From NCBI GenBank assembly GCA_037576215.1, contig JBANDB010000010.1, forward strand, positions 1,860,001-1,924,000: 64,000 nucleotides of DNA, written 5' to 3'. The translations under genes and the position numbers were made by a program. Shown one piece after another: positions 10,801-22,126 of this stretch (its first letter is position 1; each line of letters opens with the position of its first letter). The notes under the pieces were generated by a model. The model saw only the letters and a program-made list of their open reading frames with translations. It was not told the origin of the DNA and did not search any database. This DNA is from Armillaria gallica (taxonomy: Eukaryota > Basidiomycota > Agaricomycetes > Agaricales > Physalacriaceae).

Positions 10801-12822
10801 AACCAGCATGCTCCCAGAACTCTTTTCTGACCTTGGGATCAGAGTGTCGGGCACGGTCTAAGGGGGCCGTATCAACAACAAGACCAACTGTGAAACCATG
10901 TCGCTCCGCCTGGAGAGGAGAGTATTCGGCATTTGTATAGACATGGAACATAGCCGAGTTATATTCAGAGGTCCGATATTGGCCTCCATTTGCCTTGAGT
11001 AACCTTTCCAATTGGATCGGCTGCGCTTCACGTCTTGAAGCTGGTGCCTGCATAGCATCAAAGTCAAGTTGAATAGCAGATATCGACGCGCGAATGGGAG
11101 CACTATAATGTGTGTAGCTCAGTACTTATTGTGAGAACTTTATAGGACCACTTACACGAGCTCCTCACGCAAGAGACGGAACTGAATGTCCAAATGCCGC
11201 TCCATTGAATTTGAAGCCAAATGATGTGGAGCGCCTGGGAGATTGACGGGAATGTATGGAGGACTAGCAGAGATCATCTCGTCATGGGTAGGGACAATAT
11301 GTATGTCGGCTATGTCACGGTGATCATTGTTATGGCGGGGACCAAGCAGACGAAGGGCACCGGGACCGTCATAAGTCTGAATAAGACGAGCCTGTAATGC
11401 TTCATATCGATGTTCTTCTCGTAGACTTTGTGGCTGCGCTGGTCTTCGTTCGCTCTCTGCATTCACGTGCTCTCGCCTTACTATTGCGTTAAGCCTACTG
11501 ATAGGCTCTTTGATTTGTTCCAAGGTCAACCGCTGCACAGTTGGGTCAATGGAATCATCAAAGTTCGACGTTGCTATCAGCAGCGCCCACTCATCGTACC
11601 ACCGAGCAAGGTTGCCAACGAATATGGTGATACCTGGATGGTTATTGATTGCATGTTTGAAACGTTGAAAATATCTGAGTTAGAGTTAGCACGACAATAG
11701 CTGTGAATGGGCATAAACTCTTACTGAGTAAGCAAGGTAGTGATCGTGCCGAAAACAACCACTCCCGAAAGGCTGCTTTGCCGCACAGCAGGAAGGGCTG
11801 GTGTAGGATCTTTCCAAGATCGATTCTGTATCATTTGCTCCATGCATGAAGAAACAACGTCGAGCAGATTATCGAGGCCACTATCCAGAGCACTGTACAA
11901 TGCGCTGAAGAACGTCAGCTTCTTAAAGTGTATACACTTATTTGAGACGGCATACTGGATGTTATAGTTGAGATTGGTTTTGAGGATGAGGTCTGACCCA
12001 AAGAACTGTGATTTTGGTGTGAGATGTGGCGGAAGGCAAAGAGATGACAGTTACCTGAAGCAGCGGGAAGTACCCAATCTGAAACGAAAGAACCGTGAAG
12101 CCTGTACCGGCACGGCAAGCAATGGGAGAATATTGCAAGACCTCGCGGATGCGAGCGAGGACATGGTGCTAGATGGCTTGATAAGAACACGAGCAGTTAA
12201 AGAAGTACATGAACTTTACCTTCAAATCGACTATCATTCCAAGGAATGACTGGATGCTGACCGTATCCTGTGAAAGTGTCTGGTTTGAAGAAGTGTTAGT
12301 GTTATGCAAAGAGCGTACCCATTGTGGATTCCGGCGATCGACGCTGGCTAGAATCTGGACGAACTGGATGACTCGATCCGGGCCTGTGAACTGGAACGTT
12401 GGGGTATTGAATAGCTTGAACATGTTATGCGCCTCTGCAGGGCCCATTGTATGCAACTTGTCTAAGGAAATGCTGTTAATTCCAGCCAGTCCTTCGGTCG
12501 TCAGGAAGCCGAGGGTGTCAGTTTCCGCGGACGTCGCCTCTGGAGGCGACTCTGCAGTGCCAGCATTCCGAATCTGCGGCTGACGAACATGACGGAATAT
12601 ACAGTCGAATCCTCGTCGGCATTCTCCCGAGGTCCAGAAGAATTCGCAATTCCCCCGGCCAGCTGTGATTCCGCCAGACCTGCCTGGCGATCTGGGAGAA
12701 GGCAACAAAGTTGACGACGACGAAGGCAATGGACTTCCTGTTCGTTCGTGAAGAAATTGGCAGTTCTGAAAGTGGCACCCCTTAGGAGTGTTGAACATCC
12801 GGCAGGTTGGTCTGTTGGACAT
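4874..12822 (-). CDS. NFX1-type zinc finger SF1 RNA helicase (ZNFX1/Hrr1/SAD-3-like), many exons
   Basis: This large spliced gene encodes very roughly 2,000 residues. In protein order it has two CCCH fingers (12590-12810); a long middle region; Walker A GPPGTGK on a 19-base microexon (10162-10180) followed by the TNHALDH segment; motif II VEEAGQ (8990-9007); motif III GDPQQLRP (about 8850-8877); motifs V-VI with FQGEEAKI and RINVALSRA (7898-8080); cysteine-rich NFX1 repeats (about 6720-7660); and a C-terminal RZ finger, FYNC-NGH-ITECGGAMQ-RCPEC, spread over the last three exons. The start ATG at 12820-12822 begins MSNRPTC. Known relatives act in small-RNA pathways (S. pombe Hrr1, Neurospora SAD-3, C. 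elegans ZNFX-1). All helicase motifs and finger cysteines checked are present, so it looks functional. Exact exon borders were fixed only at some sites. Confidence 0.9.
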
Positions 12823-13950
12823 GTCAGATAGGCATGGGAAGAAGGAAGATCTCGAGGCACCGATGGGCGCCTATTGGTGCTTGTTACTAAGACGGCACCT
12901 GATCACAACACACTCCCAGAATACAGAAGTTTAAGACAGTCTGATTTACTTACCTATATCTAAGATTTCATGAGAAAAACAGGAGTCACTGATACTGGTA
13001 GTGGTACCAAAGGTTCAAGAAAGCTTTGAATCATATCCGGAATGTATGATATCAGATTCGAATCCAGGCTGCCATAATCGAGGTCTGAAAGCAAAGATTC
13101 AGGAATTCCCTGAACTAATTATGAAAGCCTGCGTTCAGGGTAAAGTTTCGGCAGATGGGAAACTTAAGGTTTGCGGGTGTCCGGAACCCATGTCTAGACC
13201 TTTGTTTCCCATGCTGATATGAAATAAACCAAAATTCGGATTTCGGACCACGTTCCGGCACAGTCCTCCCGAAACTAAACCCGAAACCTTAGTTTCGGCT
13301 TTCTCTAACATGGATACCGAAATAGAATATTCTGGACTAGATTTCGGTAGCACTCATATTTTTGGTACAGGTCCTGCAGAAATATGTACCCAAACAGGTG
13401 CTTTCGGCAACGATTCAGGTAGCTAGGAACAATTAGTTTTGGCTCGAGCACCGGAGCCTAGTGATCCATTTCTGTTTTCTTCAATTCAAGATAGATTTCA
13501 CGCCGTCTTGGAACTCTTAGTATTGGAAGAAATTTCAGCAAGTCTCATTCACTTTCCGAAAACTTAGGTATAGGTGCTATAATCGGAATGCTCTAAATTT
13601 CAAGATTTCCGGTGTGACAAAGCCATGCCTAGCCGCGTCCTGAAGAAGTTATTTAACAAGCCATTAAATGTACATAACCCAAAATCATATTGGTATTGAG
13701 TAAACTAACCTTAGACGCGAGTTTACCTGCCGTAAGGCCTGCCGCTGCTGGTCAACAGTGCTGCCAGAACAACTGCTGTATAGTGTTCCTGTAGAGTCAA
13801 CACGCGAGCAAAAAGCATAGATACGATTTCACTCATCTTGAAAACACGGAAAATAAAAGCAGCTGTCGGGACGTACTTGTTAAAAATAACTAAGGCCGCG
13901 CTACCTTGACATCATGAGTGTTCGCACGGGGTTTGCCGACTAAGAGATCG
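12823..13950. other. Intergenic with TTTCGG/CCGAAA-rich stretch
   Basis: No gene is recognised between the helicase start and the first H-family promoter. From about 13000 to 13620 the hexamer TTTCGG or its complement, and close variants, recur many times in both orientations, giving a diffuse self-similar texture without a clean period. 13620-13950 is featureless to the eye. Confidence 0.5.
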
Positions 13951-13954
13951 AACA

Positions 13955-15150
13955 CACGTGCCACTCAACTAAATACTCCCGGGTCCCGGCGATCCGGCCG
14001 AGCTTCGCCACTGCGACGTTGGGCGGCGAACATCCTCTAATGGCAGCCACCCGTATCTTCTGTGATCTCAGTGGCATATGCCTATTCAGTTTCACTGATG
14101 TTTTTTCACATCATCACAGCAGTTCGATTGCCCAGATGGCACAATCTTTTCATCACTGCGTAACATTCTCGGGCGAAAACCAAAAAGGTACAGAATGCAG
14201 CGAATACGACAGAGCTCGTCAGGCAGCCTCAGGTTTGCCAGTGCAATAACGACTGATCATGGGCTATCTCAGCCTCTATATTCCGGGGTCGAAATCGACT
14301 ACTTCCACCATAATTCAAATAACGACGTCCCAGTAGAGGTTATCTTCTGGCATGAAAGAGAGGATTATCAGCCAATCAAAATTCCGTCAACCACTGACAA
14401 TACTGCGGCCAGCACAGTTGACTATGTCGTCGCCCAAGCTTCGAGGTCGATACGCCAAAGCGGTTGACTGCTCTGGGCGGGCCCGGGATTGTCGTTGCTA
14501 TCACGTCTGTTATGCTCGATTGTTCGTTTAACGTACGATGCGTCGTATGCACCTACAAACGCCTCAGCCAACTGACTTTAGCATGGCTCACGGATTTCCT
14601 ACCGCCATGTCCGTTCCCTCTGCATGTACCTTGCGTAAATTTGACTTTTGCTACTGTCAAGTGGTCGAGGCGCTGAACTGGTAACTACTCGACTCGAGAA
14701 GAGGAGCGGCTGCTTTCCGACCTACGAAAACAAGTCCTTTTCACCACTTATAGGCATCTGACCTGGATCATCTCCTAGCCGCTACGACATTGTCCGATCA
14801 CAGGCATAGTAGAACTCGGCTTTCTTCAGAGTTGACAGGCAGCCTCGGGATCTTTCGCATCCTCGGATCGTCAACTCCTGACTAAACACAGATCCACCCA
14901 TCACGAGAGAGATGACTCGGATACAGAACTATATCAGCCCGATGAATACGCCGTCAAGAGGTACGGAGAATACCTATGGTGGCCCGTACTCATAAATAAC
15001 GTAACCGTCTTCAAAGAGAGTACACTGCCCGACCCGCGATACATACATTTACATGCATGTGTAGCAGAGTACTCCAACAAAGCGGCACAGGAAATGTCAT
15101 TGACAAGATACTTGGATGTCAAATGGCGCATTGCCAGAAAAGAAGACTCG
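13955..15150 (+). pseudogene. H-family gene copy H1 (decayed)
   Basis: H1 belongs to an unrecognised multi-exon family best seen at 20870-22126. It keeps the promoter block with CACGTG and CCGGCGATCCGG (13957-14000), the segment GVEIDYFHH to IFWHEREDYQP (about 14285-14380), and the C-terminal exon with EYLWWPVLINN (from about 14940). Compared with H2 it carries an extra segment of about 105 bp (about 14765-14875) shared only with H4, and its C-terminal frame diverges after the PRYIH residues. No F-box gene lies on its 5' side, unlike the other H promoters. Probably a pseudogene. Confidence 0.6.
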
Positions 15151-15288
15151 TAAACTTGAAAGAGCAAACGACGATCATGCTCATGCCGCTCCCCAGACGA
15201 TTCTTTCCACATCGCACAACCCAAGTGTTTTGAATCGTTGAACTCTGTGAAACACTTGAAAAAGTATGACTCAGAGGACACAGGGGTA

Positions 15289-15379
15289 ATTGGATGCGGG
15301 GAATCGAACCCCAAGCTACCGCGGATGAAGAAATAGCACCTATGGCAGGCAGCAATGTTAGCCGTGACACCATATCCGA
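15289..15379 (-). tRNA. tRNA-Glu-derived sequence with anticodon loop CTGCCA (degenerate)
   Basis: On the minus strand the D arm, variable region and T arm (TTCGATT) match the Glu-like tRNAs in this window, and an intron-like insert follows position 37. The loop reads CTGCCA instead of CTCTCA, which would make the anticodon GCC (Gly). The acceptor stem TCGGATA/CATCCAA has two mismatches. A T run follows. Most likely a tRNA pseudogene whose anticodon has drifted. Confidence 0.45.
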
Positions 15380-17020
15380 TAATGCAGACAATTACATGAC
15401 AAGAACATTCCTTCGGAAACATTTGTGATCTCAGGGAGACAAGGCGGGGGTTGTACTGGATTCGCGGCTGCGCCGAGAGATATTCAGGTCCCTCTGTCTC
15501 TCTCCGAAGCCCGGTGAAAAGGATGGATGAAGCAAAGGAACGACTTGGACTTGGTGGGTGTTGAAGAAGGGTGGGTTGGTGGGATGACACTGGGGAGGGG
15601 ATACTACGCGCGCTTCATTCGAATCCATAAGCCGATCTCCGTGGAGGTATGATGCATTAACGTCTGGGTCGCATCCGAACGCATTAAAAGAAAGAGAGTG
15701 ATATATGGATGGTGCTTCAACTCGATTTGGTATGAAGAACCGTTAGCGAAGAGGCTGGGGGAATGACTGGGCCTGAGGGAGAACGAGTTTCTCTGGCTAC
15801 CCACCCGCACAGGGATAGAGCGCTAGCGGTGCGTGACACTCCTTGGTCCGTGCGCGATAGGACTCCACGATGATTGGGGACAGTCTTCTTCTTCTGTGGT
15901 CGCGCTTTTGGTTCAAGTGTTTATGTTTACGGTTTGGGGCGAGAGAGGTAGAAGAGAAGGGAAGGGACTTTGAAGTACCATCTCCTCCGTCTCCGGGCTC
16001 AGATAATCGCGCGCCTTGGCCGTGCTCCCAAAGTGCAGCACGCGACCTTGTGCGTTGTGGCTGGCTATGGTGGAGTAAGAGCCGTGCACGGAGATCCTCT
16101 TCCGGGAACTCAGAGCAGAAGTGTTGGTAAGAGCAGGAGACGGGAGAGAGTGCAAAATGGATGAAAGCAGTTCTCAACGTGACAACACGCGCCATTGAAG
16201 AGATGTGGGGATTGAATGGGGTTGCGAGACACGCATCTGACTCTTCCCTGTAACAGGTGCCTATGTTGGGGTTCCACGCGCCGCGACGTGCTTATTCGCG
16301 TCCAAGCAGATGGAAAATGGGTAGTGCAAAGAATGCTTGATGGACGTGTGTTGGTGTGCGAGTGGGACTCCGCCTGTCTGGGATAGGTAGAGGGCTTTGT
16401 GATGTTTGGACGCCATTGCGACAGATAGGGAGAGCGAGAGAATCTTGACATGATTGTATCGAAATACATGACAGGGTTTAGAACGTCGAGACGTTGAAGG
16501 GTTGTGCGTAGCGTAGCTAGTTAGTAAGACTATGAACATCAAATCAAGCAAGAAACGCGAGCGTCGCACCTTTGCATTCACTCTGCGCTGACAACTTGGT
16601 CATACCCCTGAAACCTAAGCGGCGAGTATCTTCGATGACGCGCAGTGCCTAAGACGAGCTGCACGACTACAGCGCCAGACTCGTCGAAGAACGCGAAGAA
16701 CGAGGCAGCGAATTGTCGAGAAAAGGCGGTCATGAGACTTGGATTAGCTTGACATGAGTTATCGTCTACCAAGAGTCCTTCAGACGCCGGTGCTCAGACG
16801 TTCCTTGGGGCTGGCCTCCGACGGCAGGGATGTCGATGATATGGACGTCCAGAGCATCGACAGCACTGACAGTCCAGCGTCTTCTCCTTTCAGAGTCATG
16901 AGTATATTTGTACGACAACTGTGCAGGGCACGTACCTGTAGTTTAGCCTAGCGGGCAGGAGGGAGAGCAGGAATGGTTGGAAAGGAAAGTGCCGGCAGAA
17001 TAGCGGGCCTATTCGCTTGC
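15380..17020. repeat. Dispersed repeat block (partial IR1-type unit)
   Basis: This block resembles 42.4-43.2 kb and parts of 24.6-25.3, 45.0-45.6 and 54.2-54.8 kb. It carries the same ordered words: an AGTTCCCCGGA-like region, GCAAGCAGAT with GGAAAATGG, and ATGATGTTTCGATA-type stretches. ORFs on both strands are short and not conserved in frame between copies. No gene is supported. Confidence 0.65.
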
Positions 17021-17027
17021 TTTTTAC

Positions 17028-17310
17028 CTTGATGGCCTCTCTCTTCCGCGCGTACAAGTCTGTCCTCCTCCCTCTCTCTACAGCTATCCACTAAGCCAAT
17101 GACAGCGTGCTCCTTATCTATCGGCTGATGCTCACCCAGCGCGGCATCGCAGCCCTCCTCTTAGGCACCGGCGACGTCATCGCCCAACACCTCCTCGAAA
17201 AGAAAGGCCTAAGGCGGCATGACGTGCGTAGCCTTTGCTCCTGCCCTTCCCTCCCGCCTAACAAACACGTAGCTCACCCGCACCATTCTACGGCGGCATG
17301 CTTGGCGCTG
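17028..17310 (+). pseudogene. SYM1/Mpv17-PMP22 family fragment (copy 2)
   Basis: MASLFRAYKS can be read from about 17032. A short intron-like gap ending in TCTCTACAG follows, then LTQRGIAALLLGTGDVIAQH and LLEKKGLRRHD up to a GTGCGT donor at 17223. This is the best-preserved SYM1 N-terminus in the window, keeping the GTGDVIAQ signature without a stop. Downstream the coding frame is lost within about 100 bases, so only the first two exons survive. Confidence 0.6.
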
Positions 17311-17329
17311 AGCGCTGAGCACTGAATGT

Positions 17330-18790
17330 AAACATCTAAGTCGAGGCTTTAACCTAGCTAAGCTTCAACCCAAAGTCGCGCTGAAGACTCCTCCACGGAT
17401 GCAGAAAGATGTTAGAGATACCCTTTGGCTTCTTTTGAAAGCTACAGATTGTGACTCTACGGTTAGATACAGCGTGGCTCCATCGCACGAGCCTCGAAAG
17501 TCACATTGCCTACTGCTCTTGCCAGGAATGGATTTCTTCACTGTTGTTCTTCTTTCGATGAACGTGAGTTTCCTTCTTTACAAAAGTGTCAGTTGATGAA
17601 GCGCACATTCCCCTTGCATTTGACGGCCCCGTAGGGCTGGATGCGCGAAGTCGTTGCGTTCGTAATTTCTGTTCCTGACATTATCTTGTCTGTTCCCGAT
17701 ATTTTCAGATGTAGCTGACTATGTCTTTTTTAGACCTCTGATGGCTATAAGGTGCTTCATTTTGAGGTACGCAACACGTTATTCCCTTGGTTTTCTTCTC
17801 GCATGATGTTATATCTTCTATATTTGCTACTTCAGAGAGTATCGTATACCCGATGAGACTATTTTCCACCAAGATCTCTAATTTATTTACTTTACTTCGC
17901 CAGGGTGTAAATTCATACTGACGTTTGTGATCAGGGTCCATTGAGACCGCAAGTACTGGCCCAGATGTCGGCTCCGGGGTCCAAGCGAAAAGTGTCAGCC
18001 TGACTTCAAGGATTCCCATCGTCTACAAGGCGACGAGCCGACTTCATTGTCATCAATGTGGCTAATCCGAGATCATTGCTAGATCATTCACCCTACGCAC
18101 TCGACCTGATACAAGAATACAGTCTTATATTCTAGGTGTAGTTTGTGTGCTGCGCTGGAGCTGCGCCTTGCGGTTCAGCTGACTATTTCTATTGCTTTTG
18201 TAACTCTAACAAAGATTCTAATTGAACGAAGTCTTCAAATGCCGTCGGATAAGAAATGAAACTGCGTTGACACTTGCATGTGTGGGCGGTATCAGTGGGA
18301 TTTGTGTATCAGTGCTGCAATGGCCCGAAATTGTTCGGGCTAACGTCGTAGCAAATTGCAAGTGACAACTTGGAGGGTGGCAGATAGGCTGACGACCAGA
18401 CGACCATTCGTCCCTATGGTCGCGAGAACTTCAATGACTGCAATGTCACAGATCTGTTCGGGAAACTTGCCGCATTGTTATGGCCACACCTTCAAGTTTC
18501 GTCTTCGATTACTGGACATTGTACCATGCCAGTCGTGAAGACACGTTCAAATGGCTAAGGTCTGGGCATCGAGGAGTGGTGCATATTTCTGCATCAAATG
18601 ACTTCGGACACCAACCATGTGTTCCATTCCTAATGCCACCATTTATCTTCCTTTTGTGGAAGACAAACGTCACTGCAACAGGTGTATATGCGCTTCGAAA
18701 GCAGACCAGAGCCGCCCCTCGCCAGCGTTTACGTTGTCAAAGACTCTTTTGACCCGGATAACCAACATTGCACTCACAGAGAAAAGTGTC
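17330..18790. other. Unassigned DNA
   Basis: No gene, RNA or repeat could be assigned. Several ORFs of 60-100 codons exist on both strands (such as 18480-18752), but none has a recognisable motif, and none recurs elsewhere in the window. The left part up to about 17410 still resembles the SYM1-containing repeat unit. Confidence 0.4.
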
Positions 18791-19079
18791 CGATGCTAAT
18801 CAGTATGGAGTTCGACATCATGGATGGATCAAGAATAAGAATAATACCCCGGACTCGGAGTAGGTATTCGGTTTTTGACTTCCACAGATGTTTAGTGGTG
18901 CAGACTTGTACACCTCACGAGACAAGGTTCACACTTGGATCGGTAAACAACTGCTCGAACGCAGCACCACATACATTAGTATCAAATTCTTATTACCTAT
19001 TCTCATGGTAGCATGGATATATCAACGCTGTCTAGTCCCCCAAGTACTAGAGATTCTCGTTTGGGCAAACTCTGTCTCA
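18790..19079. other. F-box 3' flank (partial tail-to-tail spacer)
   Basis: This stretch matches the spacer between H2 and the next F-box gene (about 22310-22616) and the one at 50258-50600: ACTCGGAGTAGG, then CACGAGACAAGG, then CTCATGGTAGCATG. The H gene expected on the left is missing, so the array was cut here at about 18790. Confidence 0.65.
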
Positions 19080-20621
19080 TCATGTTCTAGGAAGATAGAA
19101 ACTTGTCCACAACTCAGGCAATTCGGGGCCCGAAAATGAGTACTGATAGTCCAGATTCAGCCTGCTCCGCTTCTCGACCCGCATTTCCGAATTGTCCCCA
19201 ATGATAGCTCGGATATCAGCTTCTATATCGTGAGCAGTAGAAACACCCCACCCAAACTGAATTTCGATCAGCAGTCTTGCTTTACAGCGAGAGCGGATCA
19301 TATCAAGGAAGGCAACCCGCTCCGTCTCCCTATGATGGGCATACCGACATTCAAAGCAAAGAACGAGATGGCGTAAATTGGGTAAGATCGAGGAAGGGGC
19401 AAGGATCTTAGAAATGTCATCCCAGTCCGGACCGAGTTCGAGTTTGAGGTGGGAGATCATAGAACATGCCTCTGATGAGAAGATATTGCTGATCAAGGCC
19501 GACGGTATGTCCGTGCACATACTCAAGCTCTCGAGACAACATCCAGATCGACGGAAGAAGAGGGTGATATCGGACAACGGCGACCCCGGAGGAACTCCAG
19601 CAATGGTGAGGCTTTGGAGCATCGGTGCCGTTAGGAAATCGAGGGTATCTGAATACTCTACGTACAGTTGGCGGAGCTCCGCCAGAACCACCGGCGCCGC
19701 GTCGGTCAGCGCCATCTGACTGGACTGTAGGTGACACGTTCTAAGCTTCGGTAGCTGGGAAAGGAGCTGTAGATCTTCTACACGGGTGATATATCCGGAA
19801 TAATGAGTTAGCCCGGACGGTAGCCTGACTTGGCCGATCCCCTGGCTTGGAAGTGTTGCTTGCCATAGCTGCGGGGCCTTCAAACACATGTCCGAGGACA
19901 TGTCCGAGGGACCGTCGTCATCATCAAAGATATCTATTTCAATTGTCTGCAAAATAGGAAAATGCGACACAGATTCCAAGTGATGCATATGATGCGCGTG
20001 GGTTCGAATACACACATTCCTCCACCGATAGGAAGATTGAACGAGTAAGGACATGATTCCGTCGTCTTCTGCAAGATTGCGACTGTAACAGACGGTCACC
20101 AGACTGAGAGGGTGTTCGCCTGTGCGCTCGAGATATGTCTGCAATATCTCGGGAGCGTGCTTGGAGAAAGGTGACTTCACTAAGACATACCGAGCCCAGG
20201 ACGCTGGTGAGGTGTGTAGAATATCTCTCCAAAGTCCACAGACGCTACCCAAGACCCAAAGGGGCCCGGTCATGTCTAGACTATCATGTGTGCTGTCCTC
20301 TTCATCCTGCCACGAAGAATCGCAAACAGAATGGAAGATCTCAAGGAGAATATCTCAGGGAAGACGACGGACGGGGGCGTATACCGACTTGCGATTTTCC
20401 AGGGATTTCAGGACTGCATGAAGCTGGGCACTATACCAAGACCCCAACCGTTCTAGCTTCGCAATTTCGTCGTTTATCGGGGCATGGTCAGATCCGAGTA
20501 ATGGCCGTGACCCACGTAGAATCTGTGAAACAAGGCTGTCGGAATATTTGAGAGTTTGTAACTGTGGCTCGGGAGAAAGGGGGTTGACGAATCTGCAATT
20601 GCTGCAGGTGAGGCACGACAT
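19080..20621 (-). pseudogene. F-box protein copy F2 with single in-frame nonsense codon
   Basis: This copy is full length from MSCLTCSNC (start 20619-20621) to the C-terminus near 19080. The reading frame is intact except for one TGA at 20355-20357, exactly where the intact copies have CGA (the Arg of LPRDILLEIF). The C-to-T change sits in a CpG inside the F-box. The downstream part stays open for 397 codons from the internal Met at 20273. At the C-terminus F2 also diverges somewhat from the other copies. It is head-to-head with H2. Without readthrough the product would be an 88-residue N-terminal fragment, so I call it a young pseudogene. Confidence 0.85.
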
Positions 20622-20689
20622 TGAGATGTGAATCCTGGAAGATGATTTAGGAACTCGTTGGAGAAAGATGATCTTGGGTACCTACTTTC

Positions 20690-20870
20690 GCTACAGAACA
20701 AACGAGGTTAGGCTGGTAAGTCGCGTTATCGATAGTCGCGTAACTCGTACCTGCGTGTAAGAAATTGAATGGATGAACGAAAGGAACACACGTGCCACTT
20801 AAATTTAATATTCCCAGCCCGGGCCCCGGCGATCCGGCTGAGCTTCTCCACTGCGACGTGCATTCGAATT
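20690..20870. promoter_or_regulatory. Bidirectional promoter between F2 and H2
   Basis: On the F-box side, about 20705-20755, sit two direct TTACGCG / TAACGCG words separated by about 8 bases. On the H side, at about 20787-20850, come an ACACGTGCCAC E-box, a TTAAATTTAATA stretch and CCCGGCGATCCGG. The same two blocks occur between F3 and H3 (24240-24393) and between H4 and F4 (48500-48660). Their conservation and their position between divergent genes suggest a shared promoter. Confidence 0.5.
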
Positions 20871-22126
20871 CATGATTCTCCTAATGTTATTGTTGGGCGG
20901 CGAACATCCTCTAATGGCAGCCACCTGTATCTTCTGTGATCTCAGCCTATGCCTATCCAGTCTCACTGATGTCTTTTCACATCATCACAGCAGTTCGATT
21001 CCTCAGACGGCACAATCCTTTCATTACTGCGTAAACTTGTAAACCGCCAACATTCTCGAGTGACAACCAAAAAGGTGCAGAATGCGACGAATACAACAGA
21101 GCTCGTCAAGCAGTCTCAGGCTTGCCAGCGCAATAACGACTGATCATGGGCTATCTCAGCCTCTATATTCCGGGGTCGAAATCGACTACTTCCACCATAC
21201 TTCAAACAACGACGTCCCAGTAGAGGTTATCTTCTGGCATGAAAGAGAGGACTATCAGCCAATCGAAATCTCATCAACTCTGGCGCCACTGGGGCCAACA
21301 CAACGGACTATCTCTTCGCCCAAGCTCGAGAACTTCGAGGGTGACACCCCAAAGTGGTTGACTGGCTTGGGCGGGCCCGGGATTGTTGCTGCTATCACGT
21401 CTGCTATGCTCGATTGTGTGCACAGCTTACGCTATGTCACCTCAGCCATATGCGCTTGCAAAAGCATCAGTCAACTGGCTTTAGCATAGCTCAGGTATTT
21501 CATATGGCCGTGTCCATTCCCTCTGCATGTACCTTGCACAATCTGATTTTTTGTTACTATGTAAGTACTAGTGACACCGCTTAAATGGTAACCACTCGAC
21601 TCGAGAAAAGGAGCGGCTGCTTTCCGACCTAAGAAAACAATTCCTTTTCACCGCTTATAGACATCTGACCCAGTTCATCAACTCCCGGATAAACATACAA
21701 ATTGATTTCTGGATTTATCACGCGAAAGATCATACAGAATTTTATCTACCCCCGTCAGTTCTGCCCAGCAACCTCGAGCTCAACACCTGCTCGACTTTTA
21801 GGATAGCGATTGAGGTGAGTGAAGCATCGCCTCACCTTCAAATTTACGCAGCCCGTCTATAATAGAACCCCAGTGAATACGCTGTAGAGAAGTACGGAGA
21901 ATTTCTATGGTGGCCCGTACTCATAAACAATGTTATCGTCGTCAAAGAGAGTACTACCCTGCGATACGTGCATGCGTACTCCAACGAAGCGGAGCGGGAA
22001 ATGTGTCTGCCCTATCGGACGCGGCATCCAGAAGATCTCCAAGGAGTCTTGACCACACTTGGGCTTCGCTACTCTCTAATCTCTCCCTCACAGTTACCCC
22101 AGATTGACTTCGGAGCTCTTGTCTGA
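20871..22126 (+). CDS. H-family gene copy H2, unrecognised protein
   Basis: No known family was recognised. The first long frame (21082-21489) includes GVEIDYFHHTSNNDVPVEVI and HEREDYQPIE. A middle exon (about 21596-21814) reads TREKERLLSDLRKQFLFTAY and ends at a GTGAGT donor at 21815. After a 51-base intron (21815-21865) the last exon reads NPSEYAVEKYGEFLWWPVLI and continues to PQIDFGALV with stop 22124-22126. The last two exons join in frame and are clearly protein-like. The 5' structure and the intron before 21596 are unresolved, so the start is uncertain. Head-to-head with F2; its stop lies 490 bp from the stop of F3, tail-to-tail. The best-preserved H copy of five. Confidence 0.5.
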
